DNA from: Corynebacterium sp. HMSC078H07
GTDB taxonomy: Bacteria; Actinomycetota; Actinomycetes; Mycobacteriales; Mycobacteriaceae
Direction: 5' to 3'
Length of the DNA: 64,000 nucleotides
NCBI RefSeq assembly: GCF_001812805.1
Contig: NZ_KV810437.1
Coordinates: 1-64,000, forward strand
The notes under the pieces were generated by a model, which was given only the letters and a program-made list of their open reading frames with translations, searched no databases and was not told where the DNA came from. The translations under genes were made by a program, and so were the position numbers. Below are positions 43,722 through 53,424 of this stretch, one piece after another; positions within the stretch are counted from its first letter, which is position 1, and the number at the start of each line of letters is the position of its first letter.

Positions 43722-44762
43722 TTAGCCCTCCTCGTGGATGATGGCGACGGCACCGGTGATGGCGTCGGCGTCGGTAGTCGGCAGAACCCCGTGGCCGAGG
43801 TTCCAGATGTGTCCCTTTATGTCGCCGCGAGCACGTGCGGTGTCGACTTCAGTTTTGATGGTACGCACGGCTTGGCGCACGGCGTCGTCGCCAGCAAAGA
43901 GCACGGCGGGGTCGAGGTTGCCCTGCAGGATGTTCGCACGTACTCGGGCGGCAGCTGCGTCCATGGCCACGCGATAGTCCACGCCCATGACCTCGGAGCC
44001 GGCCTCCGACATCGCTCCGAGCAATTCGCCCGTGCCCACGCCGAAGTGGATGCGCGGCACGCGGCCTTCAGCGGCCTTGAGGATCTGTGCCGAATACGGC
44101 AGCACAAACTCGCGGTAATCGCGCTCATTGAGGTAGCCCGCCCAGGAATCGAAGAGCTGCATGGCGTCGATGCCAGCATCCAGCTGTAGCTCAAGGAAGG
44201 CGATGATCGTCGGGGTCAGGCGCTCCATGAGACGGTGCCAGGTGTCCGGGTCAGAGTGCATCAGCGCCTTGGTGCGCTCATGATTCTTCGAGGGCCCGCC
44301 TTCGATGAGGTAGCTAGCCAGGGTAAACGGTGCGCCGACGAAACCGATAAGAGCCTGCTTGTCGGTGAGCTCGTTCAGGATGATCTCGATTCCCTGACGG
44401 ACCTCGGGCACGTCGACGTCGAGAACCGGTAGGTTGGCCACGTCCTCCTTGGTGCGCACTGGGGCGTCCATGACGGGGCCGCGTCCGGGGACGATCTCTA
44501 CGCCCACGCCTGCTGCCTTGAGCGGGACGACGATATCGCTGAAGAGGATGGCGCCATCAACGTCGTGGCGGCGCACCGGCTGCAGGGTAATCTCCGCCAG
44601 CAGCTCCGGCATGAAGCAGGAATCCAACATGCTGATCCCCTCGCGGACCTTGCGGTATTCCGGCAAGGAACGACCCGCCTGGCGCATGAACCAGACGGGC
44701 GGGCGGGACGGGGTACGGCCGGAAGCGGCCTCAATAAGCGGCGCGGCAGACAGACGAGACAT
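43722..44762 (-). CDS. hemE: Uroporphyrinogen decarboxylase
   Basis: HemE decarboxylates uroporphyrinogen III to coproporphyrinogen III. The 346-residue protein has the substrate motif PPVWFMRQAGRSLPEYRKVR and the later FSDIVVPLKAAGVGVEI. I place the start at the ATG at 44762, seven bases after CATAAT, which gives a leaderless arrangement like that of hemL. The in-frame ATG at 44771 lies within that box. Confidence 0.94.
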   Translation of the reverse strand: MSRLSAAPLIEAASGRTPSRPPVWFMRQAGRSLPEYRKVREGISMLDSCFMPELLAEITLQPVRRHDVDGAILFSDIVVPLKAAGVGVEIVPGRGPVMDAPVRTKEDVANLPVLDVDVPEVRQGIEIILNELTDKQALIGFVGAPFTLASYLIEGGPSKNHERTKALMHSDPDTWHRLMERLTPTIIAFLELQLDAGIDAMQLFDSWAGYLNERDYREFVLPYSAQILKAAEGRVPRIHFGVGTGELLGAMSEAGSEVMGVDYRVAMDAAAARVRANILQGNLDPAVLFAGDDAVRQAVRTIKTEVDTARARGDIKGHIWNLGHGVLPTTDADAITGAVAIIHEEG

Positions 44763-44800
44763 ACCGTCCATTATGAATCAAAAGTTGGAGCCGACGCTAA

Positions 44801-45298
44801 TCACGACCGCTCAGCACGGCGAGCTTTGATGAAGGCCGTGGATTCTGGATGGAAGAGGAAGTAAATCCCTACCATGAGTACCAGAGGAACAATCAGCAAC
44901 GCCATACCGCCCACACCGGCGATGAGCGCAGCCACGCTGACGAACATGGCATAGACCGACACCGCCGTGATGATACGGCGAGCCCATACCCAGCCGCTAG
45001 CCAATTGCGCAGAGCAGGCCGCGATAACCACCGCGCTGACGATATGAGAGATGGCGGCAAAGCGGGTATTGAAGCGGATATAGTCCACCTGCTCCATGCT
45101 CAAGTCTGGGTTGTTGATCCGGGAATAGGAACCAAACAGGCCCACCATGCCAGCGGTGAGCATAAAGATCGCGCCGACAACGAAGATCCAGTAGGCAATG
45201 CGCAGCTGCGAGGGCCATGCGGAATAGTCCTGATCGCCCTTCTTCTTTTTCCGGCGAGGGCTGCGGTTATAGTCCGCGGGGCCTGGGCGATCGGTCAT
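44801..45298 (-). CDS. Four-TM membrane protein in the hem cluster
   Basis: A 165-residue protein with a basic N-terminal tail (NRSPRRKKKKGDQ). It has four hydrophobic segments, beginning IAYWIFVVGAIFMLTAGMVGLFG and ending LLIVPLVLMVGIYFLF. I recognise no named family. It overlaps the preceding membrane-protein gene by four bases, so the two are translated together. A link with haem synthesis is suggested only by position. Confidence 0.7.
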   Translation of the reverse strand: MTDRPGPADYNRSPRRKKKKGDQDYSAWPSQLRIAYWIFVVGAIFMLTAGMVGLFGSYSRINNPDLSMEQVDYIRFNTRFAAISHIVSAVVIAACSAQLASGWVWARRIITAVSVYAMFVSVAALIAGVGGMALLIVPLVLMVGIYFLFHPESTAFIKARRAERS

Positions 45299-45993
45299 GG
45301 GCGGTCGTCCTTTGAATTCTTCTTGTCGGTGTTCTTATCTCTGTCTTTATTTTTGTCTTTGTCGCGCTGCGCCTGGTTGTCCAAGCGGCGTTGTTCTTCC
45401 ATCTCCTTGCGCATCTGGCGCATCTGCTCCATCTCGCCGGTGTACTCCAGAACCTCTTCCTTAGTGGAGAACATGAGGCCCATGATGGCAGCTACACCAA
45501 CGAGAATCTGCACGGCGCCATCGACCACAAACAGCCAATCCGGCACGTTCGCCCCAGCCGGGCTGCTGAGAAAGACGATGAGCACGCGGAAACCAAAATA
45601 AAGGGAGAAGGCAAACCAGAGGCGCCGACCAGTACCGGCGGCCTTAGCGTTGCTGTTGATCATCCACAGCATGATGCCCAACAGCACCACGATGGCCAGG
45701 GAAATCAGCGAGCTCAGCACCAGCGAGCCATAGCCCACGATCTGGACGAAAGAATCCGTCATCTCCTGTCCGGAGCGCTCCGCGGCTGACTCCGCAGTGC
45801 TGCGAGCCTGGGCGAAAAGCTCATCGCGGTTGAGCAGCGTCAGGGTAATACTCAGGACGAGGTGCACTGCTTCGAGTACTAGCGCAACGGTCCACACCTT
45901 GAGCATGAGGGAGACGGCTTCGGTGCGCTTGGGGTTCTTGGCGGCCTTGTCCTGCGGCTTATCAGACGGCGCGGTATTCGGGCTGAGCGTCAC
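45295..45993 (-). CDS. Membrane protein with charged C-terminal tail in the hem cluster
   Basis: A 232-residue protein with four helices (LMLKVWTVALVLEAVHLVLS, GSLVLSSLISLAIVVLLGIML, LWFAFSLYFGFRVLIVFL and LFVVDGAVQILVGVAAIMGL). A long Lys/Asp/Arg tail (EEQRRLDNQAQRDKDKNKD) follows that is likely disordered or coiled. Family unknown. It lies downstream of hemB by 22 bases and is coupled to the next small membrane gene. Confidence 0.7.
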   Translation of the reverse strand: MTLSPNTAPSDKPQDKAAKNPKRTEAVSLMLKVWTVALVLEAVHLVLSITLTLLNRDELFAQARSTAESAAERSGQEMTDSFVQIVGYGSLVLSSLISLAIVVLLGIMLWMINSNAKAAGTGRRLWFAFSLYFGFRVLIVFLSSPAGANVPDWLFVVDGAVQILVGVAAIMGLMFSTKEEVLEYTGEMEQMRQMRKEMEEQRRLDNQAQRDKDKNKDRDKNTDKKNSKDDRP

Positions 45994-46015
45994 GACTCTC
46001 CTTGAAGCGGTCAGA

Positions 46016-46993
46016 TTATGCGAGCAGGCGGGCAGCGTCCGTGGCGAAGTACGTCAGAATCTGATCCGCACCAGCGCGCTTGAACGCGGTCAAGGACTCC
46101 AGCATAACGGCCTCGCCGTCAATCCACCCGTTCTGGGAGGCCGCCTGAATCATCGCGTACTCACCGGACACCTGGTAAACGGCAACCGGAACGGAGGAAC
46201 GCTCAACGGCACCCGCCAGCACATCGAGGTACGGCAGGCCCGGCTTCACCATGACGATGTCCGCGCCCTCTTCGATATCGAGGTCCACTTCCAACATGGA
46301 TTCGCGATAATTACGCGGATCCTGCTGGTAGGTGCGGCGATCGCCCTCCAGGGACGAGCCCACAGCGTCGCGGAAAGGCCCAAAGAAGGCCGAGGCGTAC
46401 TTGGCCGAGTAGGCCATGATGGCCACATCTTCATGGCCAGCGTCATCGAGAGCGTCGCGGATGGCGGCTATCTGGCCGTCCATCATTCCGGAGGGGCTGA
46501 CCATGTGTGCGCCGGCGCGGGCCTGGGAGCGAGCCATGTCCTGGTAGAGTTCCACGGTTTCGTCGTTAAGCACGCGACCCTGGTCATCGAGCACACCGCA
46601 GTGCCCGTGGGAGGTGAATTCATCCAGGCAGGTATCCGCCATGACAATAAGGTCATCGCCGAATTCCCGGCGCAGCTCCGCAATAGCAACGTTGAGGATG
46701 CCCTGCGGATCCCAGGCCACGGAGCCGGTCGCATCCTTGTCTTCCTCGCGCGGCACACCGAAAAGGTCAACGCAGGTCACACCCGCATCAAGAGCCTCGT
46801 GTGCGGCGCGCTTGAGGGAATCCACGGTGTGCTGCTGTACGCCCGGCATGGACGGGATATCGCGGGGCGCATCCAGTCCGTCGACGACGAACATCGGAAG
46901 GATGAGGTCGGAAGGACGCAGCGACGTTTCCGCAACCAGGTTCCGGAGGGCCGGAGTCTGACGCAGACGACGGGGGCGGCGAACAATGCTCAT
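46016..46993 (-). CDS. hemB: Delta-aminolevulinic acid dehydratase (porphobilinogen synthase)
   Basis: HemB condenses two 5-aminolevulinates to porphobilinogen. The 325-residue protein has Schiff-base lysine K198 (AYSAKYAS) and a second in [10 protein letters not shown]. The metal site reads [14 protein letters not shown]: Cys122 and Cys132 are kept but the middle ligand is Asp124 instead of Cys. That is intermediate between zinc-type and magnesium-type enzymes. It follows hemD by about 60 bases. Confidence 0.95.
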   Translation of the reverse strand: MSIVRRPRRLRQTPALRNLVAETSLRPSDLILPMFVVDGLDAPRDIPSMPGVQQHTVDSLKRAAHEALDAGVTCVDLFGVPREEDKDATGSVAWDPQGILNVAIAELRREFGDDLIVMADTCLDEFTSHGHCGVLDDQGRVLNDETVELYQDMARSQARAGAHMVSPSGMMDGQIAAIRDALDDAGHEDVAIMAYSAKYASAFFGPFRDAVGSSLEGDRRTYQQDPRNYRESMLEVDLDIEEGADIVMVKPGLPYLDVLAGAVERSSVPVAVYQVSGEYAMIQAASQNGWIDGEAVMLESLTAFKRAGADQILTYFATDAARLLA

Positions 46994-47056
46994 GAGTAGG
47001 AACTCTCCTTCGAGCTTCGAGACAATCTATACCTTCCCCGACTCTAGTCGCCCCTA

Positions 47057-48745
47057 CTAGGACCGCCCAGACGTGGTCGAGGCAGACTTCTTCCGGGAGC
47101 GGCGCTTCTTGCGCGGAGCAGGCAAATTGCCGGCAGCGCGGAGGGCAGCGACGTGGTCCGCGAGGGCGTCGACAAGCATCGGCACATCGGCGATTTCCGG
47201 GACGACGTCTACACGCAGGCCCACCTCCTCAGCCGCAGCCTTGGTGGAGGGGCCAATGCACGCGATGATGGTGCGCGCATGCGGCTTGCCCGCGATGCCC
47301 ACGAGGTTGCGCACCGTGGACGGCGAAGTAAAGGCCACGGCGTCGAAGCCACCGGACTTGATCATGTCACGGATTTCCGCCGCCGGCGGGGCTGCACGTA
47401 CGGTGCGATAGGCCACGACATCATCGACTTCCCAGCCCAAGTCCAACAGGCCATCAACCAGCGCATCACCAGCGATGTCGGCTCGTGGCAGAAGCACGCG
47501 GCCCACCGCATCGATGTCCTCCACGTAGGTGGGGAAGACCTCCACGAGGCCCTCCGCATTCTGCTTCGTGGGCTTCGGCATAACCTCCGGGATCATACCT
47601 TTCGCACGGATGGCATCGGCGGTCTTCTGTCCCACCGCAGCAAGGTGCACGCCGGCGAAGTCGCGAGCATCGAGGCCGAGCTCCGCAATCTTGTCCCACA
47701 CCGCGCTTACCGCGTTGACGGAGGTGAAGACAATCCACTTGTAGCGGCCCTCCACAATGCCCTTGATGGCGCGATCCATCTGCGCCGGGTTGCGCGGCGG
47801 CTCAACAGAAATAGTGGGCACCGACTGCGGGATAGCACCGTGACCTGCCAGGCGAGCGCTCATCGCCGCCGCCTGCTCCTTCGTGCGCGGCACCAACACG
47901 CGCCAGCCGTACAAGGAACGGTTTTCCCACCACGAGTACTTCGAGCGATCATCAAAGCTACGGCCCAAGGTCACCACGAGTACGCCCGGCAACTCCGCAT
48001 CGAGCTTGCCCAAAGTACCCAGAGTCGTCTCGTGGGTACGCTGCAGGCGCGTCGTGCCATGCACGGTGACATATGCCTCGGTCTCGGCGGGCATGCCGCG
48101 CTCCACCAGCTCGCGAGAAATCACCGGCAAGTCATCAGCAGTGGCCTGCAGAACGAGCGGCTGCGTCGCGGATGCCAGCTCGTCCCAGTCAGCGCCTTCC
48201 GTAATATCTGCCTCGGTATACGTCGCTCCCAAAGCAATACCCGCAAAGGACGGCACCGTCGACGGCAGGGACATACCCGGCACCACCTGAAACTCCATAC
48301 CGGCATTCGCCACGGCAGAAATCTCCGCCTTAATGGACTCACGGTTGAGCGGATTACCCGTGACGAGGCGAATCACGTCGCGGCCCTCAGCGCGCTCAAG
48401 CGCTTCACGCAGTTGCTTGACGACGTCCCCCTCAGGTTCCTCAAACACCGCCGCCGTCGGCGGTGCTGGGCGTGGTGGCTTACGACGAGCTCCTGCCTCC
48501 TTGGCAGCAGCGCAGATGCGCTCGTACTCTTCCTCGGCGGCGTCGAGAAGCTCTTGCGGCACCGGTACCTGCAGGGCCACCATCTCACGCACGCCGGAGG
48601 AAACTTCAGCGTCCGTCACAGCGATGGCAGACGTTTCCAGAACCTCGCGGGCGCGGACAGTCAGCAGATCAGGGTTGCCAGGGCCGGCGCCGACGAAAAC
48701 AACTTTGCCCACTTCAGCCTGGGTATCCGGCACGGCATTGCTCAT
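47057..48745 (-). CDS. hemD: Uroporphyrinogen-III synthase fused to a SUMT-like methyltransferase domain
   Basis: A 562-residue two-domain protein. Residues ~10-265 resemble uroporphyrinogen-III C-methyltransferase (VVFVGAGPGNPDLLTVRARE, VHGTTRLQRTHETTL). Residues ~280-540 form the HemD domain (WRVLVPRTKEQAAAMSARL, AFTSPSTVRNLVG), which cyclises hydroxymethylbilane. The usual SUMT GGDPF segment here reads VTGNPLNRES, so methyltransferase activity is doubtful. The tail is Lys/Arg-rich. It lies between hemC and hemB. Confidence 0.92.
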   Translation of the reverse strand: MSNAVPDTQAEVGKVVFVGAGPGNPDLLTVRAREVLETSAIAVTDAEVSSGVREMVALQVPVPQELLDAAEEEYERICAAAKEAGARRKPPRPAPPTAAVFEEPEGDVVKQLREALERAEGRDVIRLVTGNPLNRESIKAEISAVANAGMEFQVVPGMSLPSTVPSFAGIALGATYTEADITEGADWDELASATQPLVLQATADDLPVISRELVERGMPAETEAYVTVHGTTRLQRTHETTLGTLGKLDAELPGVLVVTLGRSFDDRSKYSWWENRSLYGWRVLVPRTKEQAAAMSARLAGHGAIPQSVPTISVEPPRNPAQMDRAIKGIVEGRYKWIVFTSVNAVSAVWDKIAELGLDARDFAGVHLAAVGQKTADAIRAKGMIPEVMPKPTKQNAEGLVEVFPTYVEDIDAVGRVLLPRADIAGDALVDGLLDLGWEVDDVVAYRTVRAAPPAAEIRDMIKSGGFDAVAFTSPSTVRNLVGIAGKPHARTIIACIGPSTKAAAEEVGLRVDVVPEIADVPMLVDALADHVAALRAAGNLPAPRKKRRSRKKSASTTSGRS

Positions 48746-48844
48746 AAGGTTCTTTTCTAGTTTGTGGATTCCGGGGGATTCCTGCGCCGCTCACCACGGC
48801 GGGAGAGTAAAGCCCACCCTTCACGTGTGGTTTAAGGGGGGCTG

Positions 48845-48881
48845 AATCATTGGCGTCAATGATTGTGTGCTAGATACACAC
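48845..48881. promoter_or_regulatory. Two palindromes between hemC and hemD
   Basis: aatcattg-gcgt-caatgatt (48845-48864) is a perfect 8-base inverted repeat, followed at once by gtgtg-ctagata-cacac (48865-48881). No T-run follows on either strand, so a regulator site or mRNA structure is more likely than a terminator. Confidence 0.45.
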
Positions 48882-48907
48882 TAAAGGAAAAGGTCCGAAA
48901 CCAAAAA

Positions 48908-49795
48908 TTAGTTAGCAAGCAGCTCCGCAGCTCCCTGCGCGAAGAGGTCCTCAGACACCGCGCGACCCAACACCTGCGCATCCTCAGCCTTCCCTTGCGC
49001 CTGGGCAATGAGCTGGCGGGAGCCATCGAGGGCAAAGACGCCACCGCGTACGACGAGCTCGTCGCCTTCCCACCGGGACGTTGCTGCGACTGGAGCGGTG
49101 CAGCCAGCCTCCAGCTCGGACAGCACGGTGCGCTCGGCGCGGGTGGCGGCGATAGCGGGGACGTCGGCAAGCAGCGCAATGGCCTGCGCAGCCTCAGTAC
49201 CTTTCACTGCCTCGATTGCGAGCGCTCCCTGCGCCGGGGCGGGCATGAAGAACTCCGGGTCGAAAACTTCGGTAGCACGCTCGGCGTAGCCCGCACGCAC
49301 AAGACCGGCGTAGGCCAAGAGCACGGCATCAAGCTCACCGCTCGTTACCTTGCCCATGCGGGTATCAATGTTGCCGCGCAGCGGACGAATGTCCAGGTCC
49401 GGGCGCAACGCCCTGAGCTGGCTGATACGGCGCGGAGCAGAGGTTCCCACGCGCGCACCCTCTGGCAGCTCCTTCAGCGTGAGGCCATCGCGGGCGATGA
49501 GCGCCTCGCGCGTGTCCTGGCGCTCCGGAACCACGAGGTCAAAGCGGTCGTCGGCAGCCGTCGGCAGGTCCTTGAAAGAATGCACGGCAATGTCGCACTC
49601 GCCGCGGTCTACGGCCTCACGCAGGGCTTGCGTAAACACGCCCACGCCGATGCGCTCGACGGGCGCCATGTTGACATCGCCCGGCGTTGTCACAATGTGC
49701 AGTTCGGCCTCGTAGCCAGCTTCTTTGAGCCAGTCCCGTACGTGACCCGCCTGCGTGGTGGCGAGCAGGGAACCTCGGGTACCGATCTTCAACAT
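48908..49795 (-). CDS. hemC: Hydroxymethylbilane synthase (porphobilinogen deaminase)
   Basis: HemC polymerises four porphobilinogens on a dipyrromethane cofactor bound to Cys232 ([12 protein letters not shown]). The 295-residue protein has the normal N-terminus ([14 protein letters not shown]) and [13 protein letters not shown]. Its ATG follows the hemA stop with no gap, so the two are co-translated. Length and motifs are complete. Confidence 0.96.
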   Translation of the reverse strand: MLKIGTRGSLLATTQAGHVRDWLKEAGYEAELHIVTTPGDVNMAPVERIGVGVFTQALREAVDRGECDIAVHSFKDLPTAADDRFDLVVPERQDTREALIARDGLTLKELPEGARVGTSAPRRISQLRALRPDLDIRPLRGNIDTRMGKVTSGELDAVLLAYAGLVRAGYAERATEVFDPEFFMPAPAQGALAIEAVKGTEAAQAIALLADVPAIAATRAERTVLSELEAGCTAPVAATSRWEGDELVVRGGVFALDGSRQLIAQAQGKAEDAQVLGRAVSEDLFAQGAAELLAN

Positions 49796-51169
49796 TTATG
49801 CGTCCCCTTCTTTGTTCTTTTCCGCGGCTTTCATCTGTGTGGCATCCGGTAGCTCCGTCATATCCACGGCCACGCCGCTGCCTTCGAGGTGCAACCCGAA
49901 GAGTTGCTGAAGTGCGGTTTCGTGGCTGACCGTACCGGAATTCGCGGCCAGCTGCTTCGCGCGGACCGTGGGCTCATGGAGGAGTTTGTCGGCCACGCGC
50001 TTGAGCGCACGGTTCACGTCACCCAGTTGGCGCTCATCCAGCTCTGGGTGCTTCTGCTCTAAACGTGCGATTTCACACTGCACGAGGTTGGCGGCTCGCT
50101 GCCGCAATGCAGACACCGCGGGTACGACATCGCGCACGCGTTGGGCGGAGGCATAGGCCTCCAGCTCCTCGGTAACGATGCGCCGCGCCTGGACGTGCGG
50201 GCTGGTTCCAGCAGCGATATCGGTATCGGCGGCGTCGAGGGATTTGCTCAGGCGCTCAATATTGACCAGGTCAACCCCTTCGGCCTCAGCCGTCGCATCA
50301 TCGATATCGCGTGGCAGGGACAAGTCCACGAGCATCAGTTCACGGTTGGCAACGTGGTAGCGCTCAACGTCGGCAGCCGTAATGGTGAAATCTTGTGCAC
50401 CGGTGGCGGAAATGGCCATGTCCACGCTGCGGAGTTCTTGAGCACGGTCGGCAAACTCGATGACATCCGCATACACACCTGCCTCATGCGCATGCTGGGC
50501 GACTCGCTGCGCACGCGCGAGCGTCCTGTTGGCAATGACCAGCTGCGCACCAAGCCGACCCGCATGGGTGGCCGCGAGCGACGCCATCGCGCCCGCCCCC
50601 AGGATGAGCACACGGGCACCATCCAGCCGCTCCCGCCCCATGCGGCTTAAAGCCTGATCAAAAGCGAAGGACACCATGGAAGCACCCGCCTCATCGATAT
50701 CCGTCTCAGAATGAACGCGCTTACCGGTGCGCAGCGCCGACTGCGCCAAGGCATGGATTCGTGGGCCCGCGGTGCCCTGTTCCGTGGCGGACTGGTAGGC
50801 GGCGCGAACCTGTCCGATAATCTGCTGCTCGCCTACCACCATCGAATCCAGCCCGGAGGTCACCGTCATGAGGTGCTCAGCGGCGGCATCAGCATAGCGA
50901 ACGTACAGGTAAGTACGCAGTTCTTCCTCGTCCACCCCGGACACCTCGGCCACAGTGCGAACGACGTCCTGGACGCCCGTATGGAAGGAATTAGTAACCG
51001 TATAGACCTCCATGCGGTTACATGTGGAGATGATCATCGCCTCGGAGAGCGAATCCGCCTGAACCAGGGTCTGGCAGGCACTATTCTGCACGGCGTCGTC
51101 CATGCTCAGCTTTTCCAGCAGCGCTACCGGCGCTGACTGATGCGACATGCCCACGACGAGCACACTCAT
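49796..51169 (-). CDS. hemA: Glutamyl-tRNA reductase
   Basis: HemA reduces glutamyl-tRNA to glutamate-1-semialdehyde, the first committed step of the C5 route. The 457-residue protein has the nucleophile Cys50 in ISTCNRMEVYT. It also has the NADPH-binding GARVLILGAGAMASLAATHAG near residue 190 and a C-terminal dimerisation helix region. CTGGAGGG precedes the ATG. It heads the hemA-hemC unit. Regulation by haem-responsive two-component systems is known in corynebacteria but cannot be seen here. Confidence 0.96.
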   Translation of the reverse strand: MSVLVVGMSHQSAPVALLEKLSMDDAVQNSACQTLVQADSLSEAMIISTCNRMEVYTVTNSFHTGVQDVVRTVAEVSGVDEEELRTYLYVRYADAAAEHLMTVTSGLDSMVVGEQQIIGQVRAAYQSATEQGTAGPRIHALAQSALRTGKRVHSETDIDEAGASMVSFAFDQALSRMGRERLDGARVLILGAGAMASLAATHAGRLGAQLVIANRTLARAQRVAQHAHEAGVYADVIEFADRAQELRSVDMAISATGAQDFTITAADVERYHVANRELMLVDLSLPRDIDDATAEAEGVDLVNIERLSKSLDAADTDIAAGTSPHVQARRIVTEELEAYASAQRVRDVVPAVSALRQRAANLVQCEIARLEQKHPELDERQLGDVNRALKRVADKLLHEPTVRAKQLAANSGTVSHETALQQLFGLHLEGSGVAVDMTELPDATQMKAAEKNKEGDA

Positions 51170-51270
51170 GCACTACCCTCCAGTTCTTCATCATCCCTTT
51201 GGATGACATAAATCAACCAAAAGACTACTAGCCTAAAGCTCTTTTCTGAAACTCACCAGAAATCTGGAGT

Positions 51271-51510
51271 TTAATCCGCCAGCGCCTGCGCGAGCTCCTC
51301 GTTATCCACTTCCCAGCAGGCAAACTCCTCGTCGTCGATGACGACGACGGGCACTCGATCACCATATTCCATGGCCAGCTCGGGGTCCTCATCCACCACA
51401 CGCACGATGAGCTCGTCCCCCGCCTGCTGAACCACAGGCGTGATCTGCTCGCGCACACGCTCACACGACCCGCACGTGGTGCGCACCATGAGCTCAACGG
51501 TGTGGGACAT
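51271..51510 (-). CDS. Glutaredoxin-like thiol protein
   Basis: A 79-residue thioredoxin-fold protein with the redox motif TTCGSCERVREQITP at residues ~10-25 and RVPVVVIDDEEFACWEVD, matching the glutaredoxin-like DUF836 family. The ATG at 51510 has AGGAG nine bases upstream; the frame extends further but homology starts here. It lies just upstream of hemA on the same strand, an arrangement common in actinobacteria. Confidence 0.85.
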   Translation of the reverse strand: MSHTVELMVRTTCGSCERVREQITPVVQQAGDELIVRVVDEDPELAMEYGDRVPVVVIDDEEFACWEVDNEELAQALAD

Positions 51511-51580
51511 AAAAAGGGGCTCCTTAGTGAGACTCAAAACTTTTCGCGGTTTACTATGGACACGTTAGCCTGCCCACCTG

Positions 51581-52639
51581 TTGAAAGCTGAACGCGTGCC
51601 CCTCCCCCTTCCACCCGGTATGCCCGACTCCCCCCGCGAGTTCCTTGCCAACTGGACCGCGAGTAGGGGTAACCTCCGCAATTTCTTGGAGCAGCAGGCC
51701 TTTGCCCCGCTCGGTGAAGAGCACCAGCGTGCGGCAGGTGAGGCGTCGGCAGCCGCGGCGGTGGAACAGCTCTTCGGCATCGACCTAGATTCCTTTTCCT
51801 CCGGCGTGGATTCTGTCCAAGGCTCCTTCGAGTCTGCGGGCTCGCGCTCCCTCACGCAGCCAGACCCCGACATCCCCCAGGACCTTGGCGCCGCTGCCTT
51901 CTTCGACGTAGACAATACGCTGGTACAAGGCTCTTCATTGGTCTCCTTTGCCTTGGGCCTGGCGCGGCGACGCTACTTTTCACTCTCCGAAATCCTGCCT
52001 ATCGCATGGAAACAGCTGAAATTTCGGGTATCCGGCTCTGAAAACACCGAGGACGTAGCGGCTGGGCGCGTGCAGGCCCTCGAATTTGTCAAGGGCCGCT
52101 CGGTGGCAGAGATGGTTGCGCTGTGCGAGGAAATCGTCGACCAGTCGATGGCTGAAAAGGCCTATCCCGGCACAAAGCAACTGGCACAGATGCATCTCGA
52201 CGCCGGCCAACAGGTCTGGCTCGTCACCGCCACCCCAGTCCAGCTGGCGCAGATTTTGGCTCAGCGTTTCGGATTTACGGGCGCCCTCGGAACCGTGGCG
52301 GAAGTCGAAGACGGCCGCTTCACCGGACGCCTCGTGGGCGATATCCTCCACGGTCCCGGCAAGATGCATGCGGTAGCCGCCTTGGCCACGCTGGAGAATC
52401 TCGACTTGGAACGCTGCACGGCTTACTCCGACAGCGCCAACGACGTCCCCATGCTCTCCATGGTGGGCACGCCGGTGGCTATCAACCCCGATTCAAAGCT
52501 GCGCGATATTGCGGAAGAAAAAGGCTGGCTCATCCGTGATTACCGTTCCGTCCGCAAAGCCGTGCGCACCTACGGAATCCCAGCACTCGTCACTGCGCTG
52601 TTCTCCTATGGCGGCTGGCGCATTGCCCATCGCCACTAG
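51581..52639 (+). CDS. HAD-IB family hydrolase (SerB-like phosphatase)
   Basis: A 352-residue haloacid dehalogenase-superfamily protein with catalytic Asp109/Asp111 ([13 protein letters not shown]). It has motif [12 protein letters not shown] and motif [13 protein letters not shown]. It belongs to the IB group with phosphoserine phosphatase-like enzymes; the substrate is unproven. The first ~95 residues are an unrelated, possibly disordered extension. The start is uncertain (TTG at 51581, GTG at 51596 or ATG at 51620). It is divergent from the glutaredoxin gene. Confidence 0.82.
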   Translation: MKAERVPLPLPPGMPDSPREFLANWTASRGNLRNFLEQQAFAPLGEEHQRAAGEASAAAAVEQLFGIDLDSFSSGVDSVQGSFESAGSRSLTQPDPDIPQDLGAAAFFDVDNTLVQGSSLVSFALGLARRRYFSLSEILPIAWKQLKFRVSGSENTEDVAAGRVQALEFVKGRSVAEMVALCEEIVDQSMAEKAYPGTKQLAQMHLDAGQQVWLVTATPVQLAQILAQRFGFTGALGTVAEVEDGRFTGRLVGDILHGPGKMHAVAALATLENLDLERCTAYSDSANDVPMLSMVGTPVAINPDSKLRDIAEEKGWLIRDYRSVRKAVRTYGIPALVTALFSYGGWRIAHRH

Positions 52640-53214
52640 CTGCTCTGCTGTGCCTTCGTGCGCAGCATATCCATGCACATCACCGCACCGATGAGACCTG
52701 CATGCTGTTGCGGGTCTAGCCCTGCCGCGATGCTGAGACGGTAGGTATTCTTCCCTGAAAGGAAGTTGCCGACGCCCGCCCACTCGTTGGTCACCTGCGC
52801 CAGCGGCTGCCCCTGGCTGCTAATGGTGATATTCCAATCCCAAATATCACCCGTAATCTCAATCTCCGGGAAGCCCTCCATCTCCATGGTCAGGCGCGTC
52901 TTAAACATGGCGAACCGCTTGGTCACCACCGCCATGGGGTGCTCGATACCCGGCAAGTACACCTCATAGGTATCCCGCACGAAGTTCGGCGGATCCTTGA
53001 TCAGCATAAGCGGCTGCTGCGGGTTGCCCTGATCGTCCGTGAAGGCCACCTCCAAGCTGCGGGAGGAGTTGAAGAACATGTCCTTCAGGCTTCCGGACTG
53101 CACAATCGTGCCGACGGGCACGCCCTGCTCATCCGCGATGAGGAATTGATCCTGCAGGAAAGACTTCGTCTGTGAGATAACGAGGGTGTCGAGCGTCAAA
53201 ATTCGGGGCAACAT
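52636..53214 (-). CDS. LURP-one/scramblase-like protein
   Basis: A 192-residue beta-rich protein similar to the LURP-one-related/tubby-like fold ([52 protein letters not shown]). Bacterial members are of unknown function. No signal peptide or membrane segment is visible. Its stop overlaps the convergent HAD gene by four bases. Confidence 0.75.
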   Translation of the reverse strand: MLPRILTLDTLVISQTKSFLQDQFLIADEQGVPVGTIVQSGSLKDMFFNSSRSLEVAFTDDQGNPQQPLMLIKDPPNFVRDTYEVYLPGIEHPMAVVTKRFAMFKTRLTMEMEGFPEIEITGDIWDWNITISSQGQPLAQVTNEWAGVGNFLSGKNTYRLSIAAGLDPQQHAGLIGAVMCMDMLRTKAQQSS

Positions 53215-53259
53215 AGTTCGCCATCATACGCATGCATGGAAGGTGATGGGCACTCACGG

Positions 53260-53308
53260 ATAGCACTCCCCACTACTCCGAAAATATAGCCTTAATAGCA
53301 CTCTCCAA
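53260..53308. repeat. Direct repeats upstream of the HNH gene
   Basis: atagcactccccactactcc starts at 53260 and atagcactctccaaaactacc at 53295, giving two similar copies 35 bases apart in the gap between divergent genes. They may be regulator sites or a duplication. Confidence 0.35.
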
Positions 53309-53424
53309 AACTACCATAATTGCAGGTAAGCGTAGATGTCCGGGGCATCTTATAGGCTTCAGTTAGAACGTTAGTTCCTACTCACTTTAAAGCCTCTAAT
53401 CCTCAAGAATCCGGAGAAGTTACC

